From assembly GCF_008123965.1 (NCBI RefSeq), contig NZ_VSTH01000015.1, forward strand, positions 62,001 to 126,000: a stretch of 64,000 bases of DNA, given 5' to 3'. Shown here piece after piece: positions 1 to 9,233 of the stretch; the stretch's first letter is position 1; each line of letters begins with the position of its first letter. Below the pieces are notes generated by a model that saw only the letters and a program-made list of their open reading frames with translations, was not told where the DNA came from and made no database searches. Origin of the DNA: Bradyrhizobium hipponense. GTDB lineage: Bacteria > Pseudomonadota > Alphaproteobacteria > Rhizobiales > Xanthobacteraceae. The position numbers and the translations under genes are program-made.

Positions 1-228
1 GTCCTGCCCGCGAAACAGGATCTTTCCGGCAGTGACGCGCCCGGCCGAATCCAGTAGCCGCGTCGTTGCAAAGCCGGTGACTGACTTGCCCGAACCGCTC
101 TCGCCGACAAGGCCGAGCATCTCGCCGGCCTCGACGGCGAGCGTGACCCCGCGGACGGCCTCGACCATTCCACGCCGCGTCGAGAACGAGACGTGGAGGT
201 CGTCGATGCTGAGCAGTTTCTCGCTCAT
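1..228 (-). CDS. Dipeptide/oligopeptide ABC transporter ATP-binding protein (partial, N-terminal part)
   Basis: Only the first 76 codons are inside the window; the gene runs off the left edge. The N-terminus begins MSEKLLSIDDLHVSF and carries a Walker A motif GESGSGKS near residue 40, as in DppD/OppD-type ATPases of the peptide/nickel family. Its ATG overlaps the stop codon of the upstream permease (ATGA at 225-228), so it belongs to the same operon as the two permeases and the binding protein at 2133-3752. The ATPase would energise import through them. The exact substrate cannot be told from the sequence. Confidence 0.9.
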   Translation of the reverse strand, partial: MSEKLLSIDDLHVSFSTRRGMVEAVRGVTLAVEAGEMLGLVGESGSGKSVTGFATTRLLDSAGRVTAGKILFRGQD

Positions 229-1073
229 GTGCGCATGCGGGGATCGAGAATGTCCCGCATCCCGTCCCCCAAGAGATTGAAGCAGAGCACTGCCATCATC
301 AGTGCCAGGCCCGGGAACGCCACCAGCCACCACCGTCCGGTCGAGATGAAGCGTGCGCCTTCCGCGACCATGATGCCCCATTCCGGCGTCGGCGGCTTGA
401 CGCCGAGGCCGATGAAGGACAGGCCGGCCGCGTTCAGGATCGCCCAGCCGAGATTGAGCGAGATCTGCACCGCCATCGCCGGCAGGATGTTCGGAAGCAG
501 GAAGCGCAGCACCACCGAGAAATGGCTTTCGCCGCAGGCGCGCGCGGCCTCGACCCAACCGACGTTGCGCCTGACGTTGACCTCCGCCCGCGCGAAGCGG
601 ATGTAGAACGGCAGATTGATGATCGCGGTCGCGATCACGATGTTCTCGATCCGGTTTCCCAGTGCCGCGACCATCGCCATCGCCAGCACGAACAGCGGAA
701 AAGCCATCATCACGTCGACGAAGCGGCCGACCGCGCGGTCGAGCCTGCCGCCCGCATAGCCGCAGAACGAGCCGATGACGGCGCCGAGCACGAAGGAGAT
801 GCCGACCGCGGAGACCGCAATCGCAAGGTCGAGCCGCGCTGCGATGACGAGGCGGCTGAACACGTCGCGTCCGAGTTGATCCGTGCCGCCGATATGGGCT
901 GCACTCGGCGGCAGCAGCGCCTCCGAGACATTCGAGACCACGGGATCATAGGGCACGATCCAAGGCCCGAAGATCGCGACCAGAACGAACAGGAGAACGC
1001 CCGCCGCGGCAATGCCGGTGAGCGGGTTTCCGCGCAGAATCCAGATCGAATGCCGGAGAGTTGCGCTGGTCAT
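225..1073 (-). CDS. Peptide-type ABC transporter permease (DppC-like)
   Basis: A 282-aa inner-membrane protein of the binding-protein-dependent transport family. It shows an N-terminal membrane helix (about residues 20-40), the DppC-type segment GTDQLGRDVFSRL after it, several further helices, and an EAA-like loop around EAARACGESHFSVV that would contact the ATPase. It overlaps both neighbours by 4 bases (ATGA) and so is translationally coupled between the DppB-like permease and the ATPase. The position inside a hydantoin/D-amino-acid cluster suggests a nitrogenous catabolic substrate; that is inference. Confidence 0.93.
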   Translation of the reverse strand: MTSATLRHSIWILRGNPLTGIAAAGVLLFVLVAIFGPWIVPYDPVVSNVSEALLPPSAAHIGGTDQLGRDVFSRLVIAARLDLAIAVSAVGISFVLGAVIGSFCGYAGGRLDRAVGRFVDVMMAFPLFVLAMAMVAALGNRIENIVIATAIINLPFYIRFARAEVNVRRNVGWVEAARACGESHFSVVLRFLLPNILPAMAVQISLNLGWAILNAAGLSFIGLGVKPPTPEWGIMVAEGARFISTGRWWLVAFPGLALMMAVLCFNLLGDGMRDILDPRMRT

Positions 1074-2104
1074 TCGATCGACACCCTGGGATCGGCGATG
1101 CCGTAACAGATGTCGACGACCAGATTGACCAGCACGAAAACGCTCGCCATCAACAGCACGAATCCCTGCACCGGCGCATAGTCCGAGGACAGCAGCGCGT
1201 CGAGCGCGTAGGACGCGACGCCCGGCCAGGAGAACACTTTCTCCACCAGGACGTTCGCGCCAAGCATGGTCGAGAATACGATTCCGGCGATGGTGATGAC
1301 GGGCAGGATCGCGTTGCGCAGCGCATAGGTAATGACCACCTTGCGCCAGGACAGCCCGACCGAGCGCGCGGTGCGCACGAAATCGCTACCGAGCGAGACC
1401 AGCATCGAGGCCCGCGTGATCCGCGCCAATGGTGCGATGACGAACAGCGCCATGCTCACCGCCGGCAGGATCAATTGCTTGCAGGCCGCCCACCAGCCGT
1501 CGATGTCTCCGGCGAGCAGGAAATCGATCGAGAGGAAGCCGGTGCGCTGCGGCGGCAACGAGGTGAAGACATCGATCCGCCCGGTCGGATCGGGCGCAAG
1601 CCCGAGCAGGTAATAGAAGACGTAGATCAGCAGCAGGCCCGAGACGAAGGTCGGCACGCAGACGCCGAGCGCGCAGAACATCCGCACACCGTGATCGACG
1701 AGCGAGCCCGGCCGCAGCGCCGCAAGGACGCCGAGCGGCACGGCCGCAATGAGGGCGATCAACAGCGCGGTGAAGGTGAGCTCGAGCGAAGCCGGCAGGC
1801 GCTCCCGCAAATCCTTGAGCACAGGCTGCCCGGTCATCATCGAGCGGCCGAGATTGCCGTGGCCGATGTCGGAGAGATAGAACACGAGCTGCTCCGGCAC
1901 CGACTTGTTGAGGCCCATCTGCTTGCGGATCTGCTCGATCTCCTCCTTGCCCGCATTGGGCCCCGAGGCAAAGAACACCGCGGGGTCCCCGGGCAGGACG
2001 CGCATCAGGAGAAAAGTGAAGACCAGCACACCAAACAGCGCCGGCAGCGACGATAGAAGCCGCCTGCCCGCCCGCACCATCGTTGCACCAAGACCGCTTG
2101 TCAC
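1070..2104 (-). CDS. Peptide-type ABC transporter permease (DppB-like)
   Basis: A 344-aa permease with the DppB layout: a first helix followed by a long periplasmic stretch that includes LPGDPAVFFASGPNAGKEEIEQIRK, then a membrane bundle and a C-terminal VVDICYGIADPRVSIE tail. It pairs with the DppC-like permease encoded just downstream (4-base overlap). A 28-base gap separates it from the solute-binding-protein gene upstream, so both are probably one transcript. At 344 residues it is of usual length for the family. Confidence 0.93.
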   Translation of the reverse strand: MTSGLGATMVRAGRRLLSSLPALFGVLVFTFLLMRVLPGDPAVFFASGPNAGKEEIEQIRKQMGLNKSVPEQLVFYLSDIGHGNLGRSMMTGQPVLKDLRERLPASLELTFTALLIALIAAVPLGVLAALRPGSLVDHGVRMFCALGVCVPTFVSGLLLIYVFYYLLGLAPDPTGRIDVFTSLPPQRTGFLSIDFLLAGDIDGWWAACKQLILPAVSMALFVIAPLARITRASMLVSLGSDFVRTARSVGLSWRKVVITYALRNAILPVITIAGIVFSTMLGANVLVEKVFSWPGVASYALDALLSSDYAPVQGFVLLMASVFVLVNLVVDICYGIADPRVSIE

Positions 2105-2132
2105 CCTCTAGCGTCCTTCCCGTCTGCTGCCG

Positions 2133-3752
2133 TCACTTGCGGCTGACATCGCGGTAGTCGACCTGGCGGTGAAACTCGTAGGTATAGCCCTCGATCGACG
2201 AGGCCATCACCGCATCCTGGTTGGGCTGCCACAGCGGGATCTGCGGCATCTCGCTGAAATGGATCGCATTGAGCTTGCGGCCATCCTCCTCGTACTTGGC
2301 TTTGTCCGGCTCGAAGCGGGCTTCCTGCGCGATTGCCGCCAGATCGGGATTATTGATCGAGCTGTAATTCCAGCGCTGATTGCCGGTGTAGAAGTTGCGG
2401 TAGAAATAGTCCGTCGAGGGCAGCCAGGCGACGATGCCTTCGGTGAACAAGGGCAGCTTCTTCTCGTTGATCTGCGTCGACATCTGCGCATCCGGCAGCT
2501 TCTGGATGTCGACCTTGATCCCGATCTTGGCAAGCGATTCCTTCACCAGAGCCGCCATCGGCTCCGCAGTCGAGGCCTGGCCGACGTTGAAGCTGAAGGT
2601 GGTCGAGAAGCCTTCGGGAAGGCCCGCGGCCTTGAGATATTCCCGCGCCTTGTCGAGATCGATCTTTACCGGCGCCTGGAACGGATAGATGCCGGTCAGC
2701 GGCTTGCCGTCCGGCCAGGTCGCGCCGAACAGCGGCGCACCGCGGCCGAACAGCGCGGCCTTGAACATGTCGTCATAGGGCAGCGCGAAGGCGATGGCGC
2801 GGCGCACGTTGACATTGTCGAAGGGCGGGATCTGGTTGTTCATCGAGACAAACGTGATCGAATTGTATTGCGGCGTCGAGACCACCTTGAGCTTGCCCTT
2901 GGCCTCGAGCGACTGCACGTCGCTGGCCTGCAGATCGACGACGAGATCGGCATCGCCGCGCTCGACCAGATTGGCGCGTGTCGCCGGCTCCGGCACCGAC
3001 TGCACGATCACGCGCTTGAAAAACGCCGGCTTATCGGGCGAGCCGCGATTCCAGTCGTCGTTACGCTTGATGATGACCTGCTCGCCCGGCTTGAAGGACT
3101 CGACCACATAGGCGCCGCTGCCGGCGGTATGCTCCTTCAGCCAGGCTGTGGCCCAGGGATCGTCCGCCGTCGCGTGCTCCTTCGCCACCTTGGAGTTGAT
3201 GATCATCGGATAGACGGTGGCGAGATTGGGCAGCGCCAGCTTGTCGGGCTTGGGCAACGTCACCTCGATGGTGAGGGGATCGATCACCTTGAACTGGTCG
3301 GCCGAGGTCAACGACCCCGTCAGGAGCTGCGCCTTGCCGAGGATTGGCGCTGTGACGCAACGGTCGAGCGACCACTTCACGTCCTCGGCGGTCACCGGCG
3401 AGCCGTCCTGGAATTTGGCATCCTTGCGCAGGCGGAAGGTGAGCTTCAGGCCATCGGAACTGACGTCGTAGGATTCCGCGAGCTCGCCCGTGATCTTGTC
3501 GAGATCGAACACCCATTTGCCGTTGAGCTGTTTGCGGCCGAATGCCACCAGCCGGTCGTAGGTGCTCATGCTCAGCGCAAAGGACTCGCGGGTCGAGCCG
3601 GGGATGTTGGGATCGAGCGTGTTGACGGACGCGCCGGTCACATAGCGCAGCGTCTCCGCCCTGGTTTGCGCCTGCGCAGGCGCGTTGGCGACGAGCAGCA
3701 ATGTGGCGGTGGCGACGACACAAGACGCCGGCCTGAATGATGCAAAACGCAT
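2133..3752 (-). CDS. ABC transporter solute-binding protein, family 5 (peptide/nickel type)
   Basis: The chosen ATG gives 539 aa starting MRFASFRP with a clear Sec signal peptide (basic start, hydrophobic core, likely cleavage after AQA near residue 27). A GGGG ribosome-binding site lies about 8 bases upstream. An in-frame start 33 codons further upstream would bury the signal peptide and is rejected. The mature protein shows family-5 features such as the lobe segment YDVSSDGLKLTFRLRKDAKF and QDGSPVTAEDVKWSLDR. It should capture the substrate in the periplasm for the permeases downstream. The ligand is unknown. Confidence 0.93.
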   Translation of the reverse strand: MRFASFRPASCVVATATLLLVANAPAQAQTRAETLRYVTGASVNTLDPNIPGSTRESFALSMSTYDRLVAFGRKQLNGKWVFDLDKITGELAESYDVSSDGLKLTFRLRKDAKFQDGSPVTAEDVKWSLDRCVTAPILGKAQLLTGSLTSADQFKVIDPLTIEVTLPKPDKLALPNLATVYPMIINSKVAKEHATADDPWATAWLKEHTAGSGAYVVESFKPGEQVIIKRNDDWNRGSPDKPAFFKRVIVQSVPEPATRANLVERGDADLVVDLQASDVQSLEAKGKLKVVSTPQYNSITFVSMNNQIPPFDNVNVRRAIAFALPYDDMFKAALFGRGAPLFGATWPDGKPLTGIYPFQAPVKIDLDKAREYLKAAGLPEGFSTTFSFNVGQASTAEPMAALVKESLAKIGIKVDIQKLPDAQMSTQINEKKLPLFTEGIVAWLPSTDYFYRNFYTGNQRWNYSSINNPDLAAIAQEARFEPDKAKYEEDGRKLNAIHFSEMPQIPLWQPNQDAVMASSIEGYTYEFHRQVDYRDVSRK

Positions 3753-3857
3753 TCGTTTTCCCCAAGATTTCGACAAGAATGCCAGCAAGGCATGATGAAA
3801 GAAGCAAGTTGCGCGCCAATCCTGAGGGGGCGCTTCGTCGCAGCGGAGCACGGATCA

Positions 3858-5294
3858 TCATCGGGATTCCCCCACATTTTGCGCCGACCGGGTGATCACG
3901 GCTTGCGGCACGTCATAGGCGCTCAGCGAAGCCCAGTGATGCCCGACATCGGCGCGGAACAGGCCGCGCGTCAGGCCGTGGACCAGCTTGGGGACGGCCG
4001 TCGTCATCGCGTTGATCGACGATCCCGAGGGACCGAAGCTCATGGTCGAGGCGATGGCGAAAAGATGGATGTCGGAGATCCACGGAGTCTCGCCCGGCAT
4101 GCGCTCGGTGAAGGCATAATCGTCGGCGAGATAGGGAAAGCGGCCGAGCCGCGCATTGCGCTCGCCCTCCGGCGGTTGGTACCGATCGGCCCAGGTCGCG
4201 ATGTTACCGGCAAATCTGGACAGTTCATTGCGCCCGACAAAGTTCATATCGATGCCGGTGCCGCAGATGACGAAATCGGCCGTGATGATGCCTCGCGGCG
4301 TTTGCAGTTCGATGCCGCGATCGGTCCGGCGCGCAGCCTCGACCGGCGCGCCTTCGTGCAGCGCGAAATTGGCGTGACGCGCGCAGCGATCATAGGTCGG
4401 CTGCGGAAATCCTTCCCGCATCTCGAGGATGGTGCGCATGAAGCGCCAGCGCCAGGCATCATCGAGATCGCTGAGATGGCGCAGGAAGCCGCGAAAGGTC
4501 AGCCAGCGATAGGGCTGGATCACCTGGATCTGCGCCCGTCGACAGAGCAGGTGCACCTCAGCAGCACCGGCCTCGAGCGCCGTGGCCGCATTGTCGAAGG
4601 CGGATGCGCCGGCGCCAATCACGGCGACACGCTTGCCGCGAAGATCGTTGAAGTCGATATCGTCGGCGACGGTTGCGACCGAAGCTGGCGGCAGATGGCT
4701 CAGCGGCTCCGGAATGATCCAGCTGCCCATCCCTTCCTGCCCCGTCGCCAGCACGATCTTGCGCGCATAGAGCGTCTCGACGCCGTCGGCACGCTTCACC
4801 TGTGCGGCGAGCAGGCCATCGGCCGCCGGCGCAATCTCGAGAAGCTCGCAGCCATTGCGCACCGGCAATCCGACCGTGCGCCGCAGCCAGAGCAGATAGT
4901 CCGCCCAATGGCCGCGCGGGATCAGGTCGAGCCTCTGCCAATTCTCCTTGCCGAAGCGCGCTTCGTGCCACGACTGGTAGGTCAGGCTCGGGATGTCGAG
5001 ATCGGGGCCGGTATAGTCCTTCGGGCTGCGCAGCGTCGGCATGCGTGCATAGGTGAGCCACGGGCCCTCCATGCCCTCCGCGGCCTTGTCGAGCAGCAGG
5101 ATCTTACTGACGCAGGAGCGCATCAACCCGAAGCCGATCGCGATGCCGGACTGGCCGGCGCCGACGATGAGCACGTCCAGCGCAGGCTTGCCGTCCGGCC
5201 CCGGTCTTAGCGGCAGCCACGCGGCGCCGGGATGCGCGATCCTGGCAAGATCCGCGCGAACATCGGCTTCGAGCTGTGTCAGCGCGTCACTCAT
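3858..5294 (-). CDS. Flavin-containing monooxygenase-like NAD(P)/FAD oxidoreductase
   Basis: A 478-aa flavoprotein. An FAD-binding GAGQSG motif sits at residues 45-50 and a second, NADPH-type Rossmann motif (GAGASAFD) in the middle, the two-fold arrangement of class B monooxygenases. The start at 5294 overlaps the stop of the SDR gene (ATGA), which fixes it; a much longer frame upstream is only the SDR read out of phase. Probably oxygenates a small substrate or catalyses an N-hydroxylation or Baeyer-Villiger step, but its substrate is not evident. The context is a hydantoin-type catabolic cluster. Confidence 0.85.
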   Translation of the reverse strand: MSDALTQLEADVRADLARIAHPGAAWLPLRPGPDGKPALDVLIVGAGQSGIAIGFGLMRSCVSKILLLDKAAEGMEGPWLTYARMPTLRSPKDYTGPDLDIPSLTYQSWHEARFGKENWQRLDLIPRGHWADYLLWLRRTVGLPVRNGCELLEIAPAADGLLAAQVKRADGVETLYARKIVLATGQEGMGSWIIPEPLSHLPPASVATVADDIDFNDLRGKRVAVIGAGASAFDNAATALEAGAAEVHLLCRRAQIQVIQPYRWLTFRGFLRHLSDLDDAWRWRFMRTILEMREGFPQPTYDRCARHANFALHEGAPVEAARRTDRGIELQTPRGIITADFVICGTGIDMNFVGRNELSRFAGNIATWADRYQPPEGERNARLGRFPYLADDYAFTERMPGETPWISDIHLFAIASTMSFGPSGSSINAMTTAVPKLVHGLTRGLFRADVGHHWASLSAYDVPQAVITRSAQNVGESR

Positions 5295-6052
5295 GCGGCG
5301 AGCCATCCGCCATCGACCACCATCACCGTTCCTGTCGTGAACGAAGACGCGTCGCTCGCCAGATACAGCGCGGCCTGCGCGATCTCGTCCGCCTGGCCGA
5401 ACCGATTCATGGCGTGGCGGCTGCGGGACGCTTCGCGCACCTCGTCCGCATTGGCGTGACGGGCAAAGCTGCGGCGAAGCATCGGCGTGTCGATCGCGCC
5501 CGGCGCGATCGCATTGACGCGAATGCCGTCGGTCGCGAAATCGACCGCCATCGTCCGAGTCAGGCTGACGATTGCGCCCTTTGCGGCGATATAGGCGCTG
5601 TTGCCCTTGCCGCCGGCGATGGCGAGCTGCGAGGCGAGCGTGATGATCGAGCCGCAGCCCTGGCGCTGCATCTGCGGCACGGCGGTCCGCGCCCACAGCC
5701 AGGTGCCGCCGACATTGGTGCGAAAGACCGCGTCCCAGTCTGCCGGGTCCGTGGTCAGCACCGTGCCACCGCAGGAGAAGCCTGCGGCGGTTATCAGGAT
5801 ATCGAGCCGGCCGTGTCGCGCTACGATTTCGCTTGCGACGGCCTCGGCGAAATTAGCATCACCGACGTCGCCGACATGTGTCGTTGCCTCGCCGTTCACC
5901 TCGCGGACCAGGCTCAACGTTTCCTGGAGGCCTGCGGCATCGCGATCGACCAAAGCGAGACGCGCGCCTTCCTCTGCGAACAGCTTTGCGCTGGCGCGGC
6001 CGATGCCAGAGCCAGCCCCGGTGACGATAGCCGTGCGCCCTTCCAGCCGCAT
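5291..6052 (-). CDS. Short-chain dehydrogenase/reductase (SDR)
   Basis: A 253-aa classical SDR. The cofactor motif TGAGSGIG is at residues 11-18, the catalytic residues are around S141, Y154 and K158 (YIAAK), and the C-terminus VMVVDGGWLA is typical. Two features differ from textbook members: the usual NNAG is ITAAG at 87-91, and the Asp at the end of strand 2 (VDRD, 35-38) predicts NAD(H) preference. It is translationally coupled to the monooxygenase downstream and lies 1 base from the epimerase gene upstream. Substrate unknown; it probably oxidises an alcohol or hydroxy-acid intermediate of the cluster. Confidence 0.9.
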   Translation of the reverse strand: MRLEGRTAIVTGAGSGIGRASAKLFAEEGARLALVDRDAAGLQETLSLVREVNGEATTHVGDVGDANFAEAVASEIVARHGRLDILITAAGFSCGGTVLTTDPADWDAVFRTNVGGTWLWARTAVPQMQRQGCGSIITLASQLAIAGGKGNSAYIAAKGAIVSLTRTMAVDFATDGIRVNAIAPGAIDTPMLRRSFARHANADEVREASRSRHAMNRFGQADEIAQAALYLASDASSFTTGTVMVVDGGWLAA

Positions 6053-6053
6053 G

Positions 6054-7028
6054 TCAGATCCCTTCCCGGTGATGCATCCACCAAGCGCTCATAGCGGCCC
6101 CAGACTCGACGCAGCCGAACCGCGCGCGCCAGCCGAATTCATCCGCCATCCGCGCGACCGACAGCGGCGCACGATCCGGCCCATGCAGCTTGATGAACGT
6201 CGTCTCGCCCGGCGCAGCCAGCCGGCATTGCAGGCCGGGATGCAACGCCGCAAACGCCTCGCCCCATTGCAGCGCGGGCCATGCCGCACCGCTCGAGATG
6301 TTGTAGAGCCGATGGCGGGGACGCTCGGCTTCGATCAGCACCGCGACTGCCTCGGCGGCATCGACCGCGTAGATCCAATCCTTGATCCCTGGATCCGGCA
6401 TGATAGCCGGCTCGCCGCGACCGAACGCCGCCAGAATCTGGAACTGGACGCTCGGCGTATCGCGCACCGAACTGGCCCGCTCCCACGGGCCGAACACGGC
6501 GCTCAAGCGCACGCTGAGGAAATCGCCGCCAAACAGTTCGGCATGACGTGCCACCGACCGTTCCGACGTGAATTTGCTGATCGCGTAGAACGAGACGGGA
6601 TCACAGGGCGTGTCCTCGTGCAGCACCTGATGACGCTGGCCGGCGGCACCGTAGGCCGAGGCTGACGAGAGATTGACGGCACGGCGAACGCCATGACGGA
6701 TCGCGGCTTGCAGGATCGGGATCTGCGCCATCACGTTGATCTCGAGAACGCGCGAGGTCGACGCTCTCTCGAGATCTTCGCCAGCGGTGATCGCCGCGCC
6801 CAGCACGATCGCATCACAGCCCTCGGCGATGAGGGCGTCGATCGTTTTCGCGTCGTTGATCTCGCCCTGAATGGCTCGGAGCCGTCCTCCGTAGTCAGCC
6901 AGCGATCGCCGCGCCGTCGGCGGGAGCGGCGTAAGATCATACAGCGTGACGTCATGGCCACGCGCGAGCAGCACCTCCGCCAGATTGAGGCCGACAAAGC
7001 CGGTGCCGCCGAAGATGACGATCTTCAT
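6054..7028 (-). CDS. NAD-dependent epimerase/dehydratase family protein (extended SDR)
   Basis: The ATG at 7028 gives a 324-aa protein that starts directly with strand 1 and the GGTGFVG motif (residues 7-13). The catalytic pair is Y147 and K151 (YAISK), with serines at about 120-121 in LSSASAYG. Upstream in-frame codons would add 43 unrelated residues and are not used. The protein resembles sugar-nucleotide epimerases/dehydratases, but members in catabolic clusters often act on small hydroxy acids. It sits between the hydantoinase gene (16 bases upstream) and the SDR gene. Confidence 0.87.
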   Translation of the reverse strand: MKIVIFGGTGFVGLNLAEVLLARGHDVTLYDLTPLPPTARRSLADYGGRLRAIQGEINDAKTIDALIAEGCDAIVLGAAITAGEDLERASTSRVLEINVMAQIPILQAAIRHGVRRAVNLSSASAYGAAGQRHQVLHEDTPCDPVSFYAISKFTSERSVARHAELFGGDFLSVRLSAVFGPWERASSVRDTPSVQFQILAAFGRGEPAIMPDPGIKDWIYAVDAAEAVAVLIEAERPRHRLYNISSGAAWPALQWGEAFAALHPGLQCRLAAPGETTFIKLHGPDRAPLSVARMADEFGWRARFGCVESGAAMSAWWMHHREGI

Positions 7029-7044
7029 CTGGTGGGACCGCCCG

Positions 7045-8514
7045 TCACAGCAGCTTCGCCCCAAAGTTCCGTTCCGGATCCATGTCGGCGACGAGCCGGC
7101 CGGTCGGCTTCGCCGCCTCGCCGCCGCTGCGCGCGAGGAACTGGCCGCTGCCGGCATCCGCGAGGCACTTGTTGCCGTCGATGATCACCCGGCCGCGCGA
7201 GAGCACGGTCACCGGCCAGCCCTTCAACTTGCGGCCTGCGAACGGCGTGTAGCCGGCAAGGTCGTGCATCATTTCGTCGGCGATCGTGACCTCGCGATTG
7301 GGATCCCAGATCGCGATATCGGCATCGGCACCGACCGCGATCGAACCCTTGCGCGGATGCAGATTGTAGATCTTTGCCGGCGCCGTCGCGGTCAGCTCGA
7401 TGAATTTTTCCAGGCCCAGCCGCCCCTTCGACACCATTGCGTCGAACAGCAGCGGCAGTCGCATTTCCAAGCCCGGCAAGCCGTTGGCGACCTGCTTGAA
7501 GTTCGGGTTGGGCCCGGCGCGCAGCTTGCCGGTCTCATCGAAACGATACGGCGCGTGATCCGACGAAATGGTCTGGAGGTCGCCGAGCGCCAGTGCCTGC
7601 CAGAGCGCCTCCTGGTCCGAATGCGTCCGCGGCGGCGGGCTGCACATCCACTTGGCGCCGTCGGCGCCGGGCTTGTCGAGATCGCCGGCGGTGAGGAAAA
7701 GATATTGCGGACAGGTTTCGGCGAACACCTTGAGGCCCTGCCCGCGCGCGTCCCGGATCACCTTGGCGCCTTCCGCAGTCGAGACGTGGAAGATCATGAT
7801 CGGCTGGTCAATCAGCGCCGCCATGCCGATCAGCCGGGTGAAGGCTTCCGCCTCCGACACCCGGGCGTGGCTGACGGCGTGGTATTTCGGCAGCGTGTAG
7901 CCGCGCGCGAGCAGGCGCTTCACCATCCAGGCGATGATGCCGTGGTTCTCAGCGTGGGCACACAGCATCGCGCCCGATTGACGCGCAGCAAGCAGGATGT
8001 CGAGCAGCGGCTCGTCGTCAACCTTGAGCCGGTCGTAAGTCATGAAGATCTTGATCGACGCGTGACCCTGCTTCACCAGCGCCGGAATGTGCTCCTCGAC
8101 CGTCTCCCTGGTCGCGTCGGCGATGATCATGTGAAAGGCGTAGTCGATCACGGCGCCCTTCTTCGCCAGCGCGTGATAGTCCTCCACCACCTGCGGCAGC
8201 TTCATGCCGACATGCTGGGCGGCAAATGGGATCACCGTGGTGGTGCCGCCGAACGCCGCCGAGACGGTCGCGCTCTCGAAGGTGTCGGCGTTCATGATGC
8301 CGGCGGCGGACAATTGCTCGATATGGGCGTGGCTGTCGACACCGCCGGGCAGCACCAGCTTGCCGCGGGCATCGATCTCGCGCTTCGCCGCCGCAAGCCC
8401 GCGGCCGACGGCCGCGATGGTCTCGCCGGAGATGGCAACATCGGCCTCGAACACGTCGGTCGTAGTCGCAACGCGGCCGCCGCGGATGATCAGGTCGTAG
8501 GTGGGTTCAGTCAT
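7045..8514 (-). CDS. hydA: D-hydantoinase / dihydropyrimidinase
   Basis: A 489-aa cyclic amidase of the amidohydrolase superfamily. It hydrolyses 5-substituted hydantoins or dihydropyrimidines to N-carbamoyl amino acids. The metal ligands are visible: H62 and H64 (SHAHI), the lysine K155 in IKIFMTY that becomes carboxylated to bridge two zinc ions, H187 (CAHAEN), H243 (IFHVS) and the Asp in SSDHAPY. Length and motifs are normal for the family. It lies next to a D-carbamoylase and a racemase gene, which together make the full hydantoin-to-D-amino-acid cascade. Confidence 0.95.
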   Translation of the reverse strand: MTEPTYDLIIRGGRVATTTDVFEADVAISGETIAAVGRGLAAAKREIDARGKLVLPGGVDSHAHIEQLSAAGIMNADTFESATVSAAFGGTTTVIPFAAQHVGMKLPQVVEDYHALAKKGAVIDYAFHMIIADATRETVEEHIPALVKQGHASIKIFMTYDRLKVDDEPLLDILLAARQSGAMLCAHAENHGIIAWMVKRLLARGYTLPKYHAVSHARVSEAEAFTRLIGMAALIDQPIMIFHVSTAEGAKVIRDARGQGLKVFAETCPQYLFLTAGDLDKPGADGAKWMCSPPPRTHSDQEALWQALALGDLQTISSDHAPYRFDETGKLRAGPNPNFKQVANGLPGLEMRLPLLFDAMVSKGRLGLEKFIELTATAPAKIYNLHPRKGSIAVGADADIAIWDPNREVTIADEMMHDLAGYTPFAGRKLKGWPVTVLSRGRVIIDGNKCLADAGSGQFLARSGGEAAKPTGRLVADMDPERNFGAKLL

Positions 8515-8570
8515 GAGGCACTCCGTGATAGGCTCGAGACAAGTGATCGCCCATTCGCAGGAAGATCGTC

Positions 8571-9233
8571 ATGTCCCGGCCGCGCATTCTCGTCATCAAT
8601 CCGAACTCCAATCCCACGGTTACGCGGGGGCTGGAGGACGCGCTGAAGCCGCTCGATTTTGATGGCGGGCCTGAGGTGGTCTGCCAAACGCTGGCCGAGG
8701 GTCCGTTCGGCATCGAGAGCCAAGCCGACGTCGACAGCGTCGCGATGCCGCTGCGCCGACTGGTCGAAAGCGACAACAGTTCCGCCGCCTTCATCATCGC
8801 CTGCTACAGCGATCCCGGGCTTCAGGTCTGCCGCGAAGGCACCGACCGCCCCGTGTTCGGCATCGCCGAGTGCGGCGTGCTGACGGCGCTGGCCCGCGCC
8901 GAAACCTTCGGCGTGATTGCCATCGCGCAGCGTTCGATCCCGCGGCACATGCGTTATCTCAGGCAGATGGGCCTGACCGAACGCCTTGCCGGCGAGCGGC
9001 CGCTCAACATGAGCGTCGCCGAAACCGCTTCGGGTGAAGGAACGCTGGCCAAGATGATCGACATCGGCCGCGCGCTGCGCGACGAGGACGGCGCCCGCGC
9101 CATCGTAATGGGCTGTGCCGGCATGGCGCGCCATCGCCGTCCGCTCGAAGATGCCCTCGGCATTGCCGTGATCGATCCGACACAGGCGGCCGTCACGATG
9201 GCGCTCGGTACGGTGCAGTTCTCCCGTCACTAG
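8571..9233 (+). CDS. Asp/Glu/hydantoin racemase family protein
   Basis: A 220-aa racemase. Two cysteines, C78 in ACYSDP and C182 in MGCAGM, are at the spacing of the acid/base pair of characterised hydantoin racemases (C76/C181 in the Sinorhizobium enzyme). The N-terminal ILVINPNSN is also typical. It would interconvert L- and D-5-substituted hydantoins so that the D-specific hydantoinase can use both. It is the only plus-strand gene in this cluster, divergent from hydA with 56 bases between starts. Its stop codon overlaps the stop of the flavin reductase gene on the other strand. Confidence 0.92.
   Translation: MSRPRILVINPNSNPTVTRGLEDALKPLDFDGGPEVVCQTLAEGPFGIESQADVDSVAMPLRRLVESDNSSAAFIIACYSDPGLQVCREGTDRPVFGIAECGVLTALARAETFGVIAIAQRSIPRHMRYLRQMGLTERLAGERPLNMSVAETASGEGTLAKMIDIGRALRDEDGARAIVMGCAGMARHRRPLEDALGIAVIDPTQAAVTMALGTVQFSRH

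Noticed and set aside
2169..3740. 523-codon plus-strand open frame antisense to the first solute-binding protein
   Set aside because: Shadow frame; the minus strand encodes a complete family-5 binding protein with signal peptide.
3858..5696. Monooxygenase extended to 612 aa from 5696
   Set aside because: The extra N-terminus is the SDR gene read in another phase; the ATG at 5294 with ATGA overlap is the better start.
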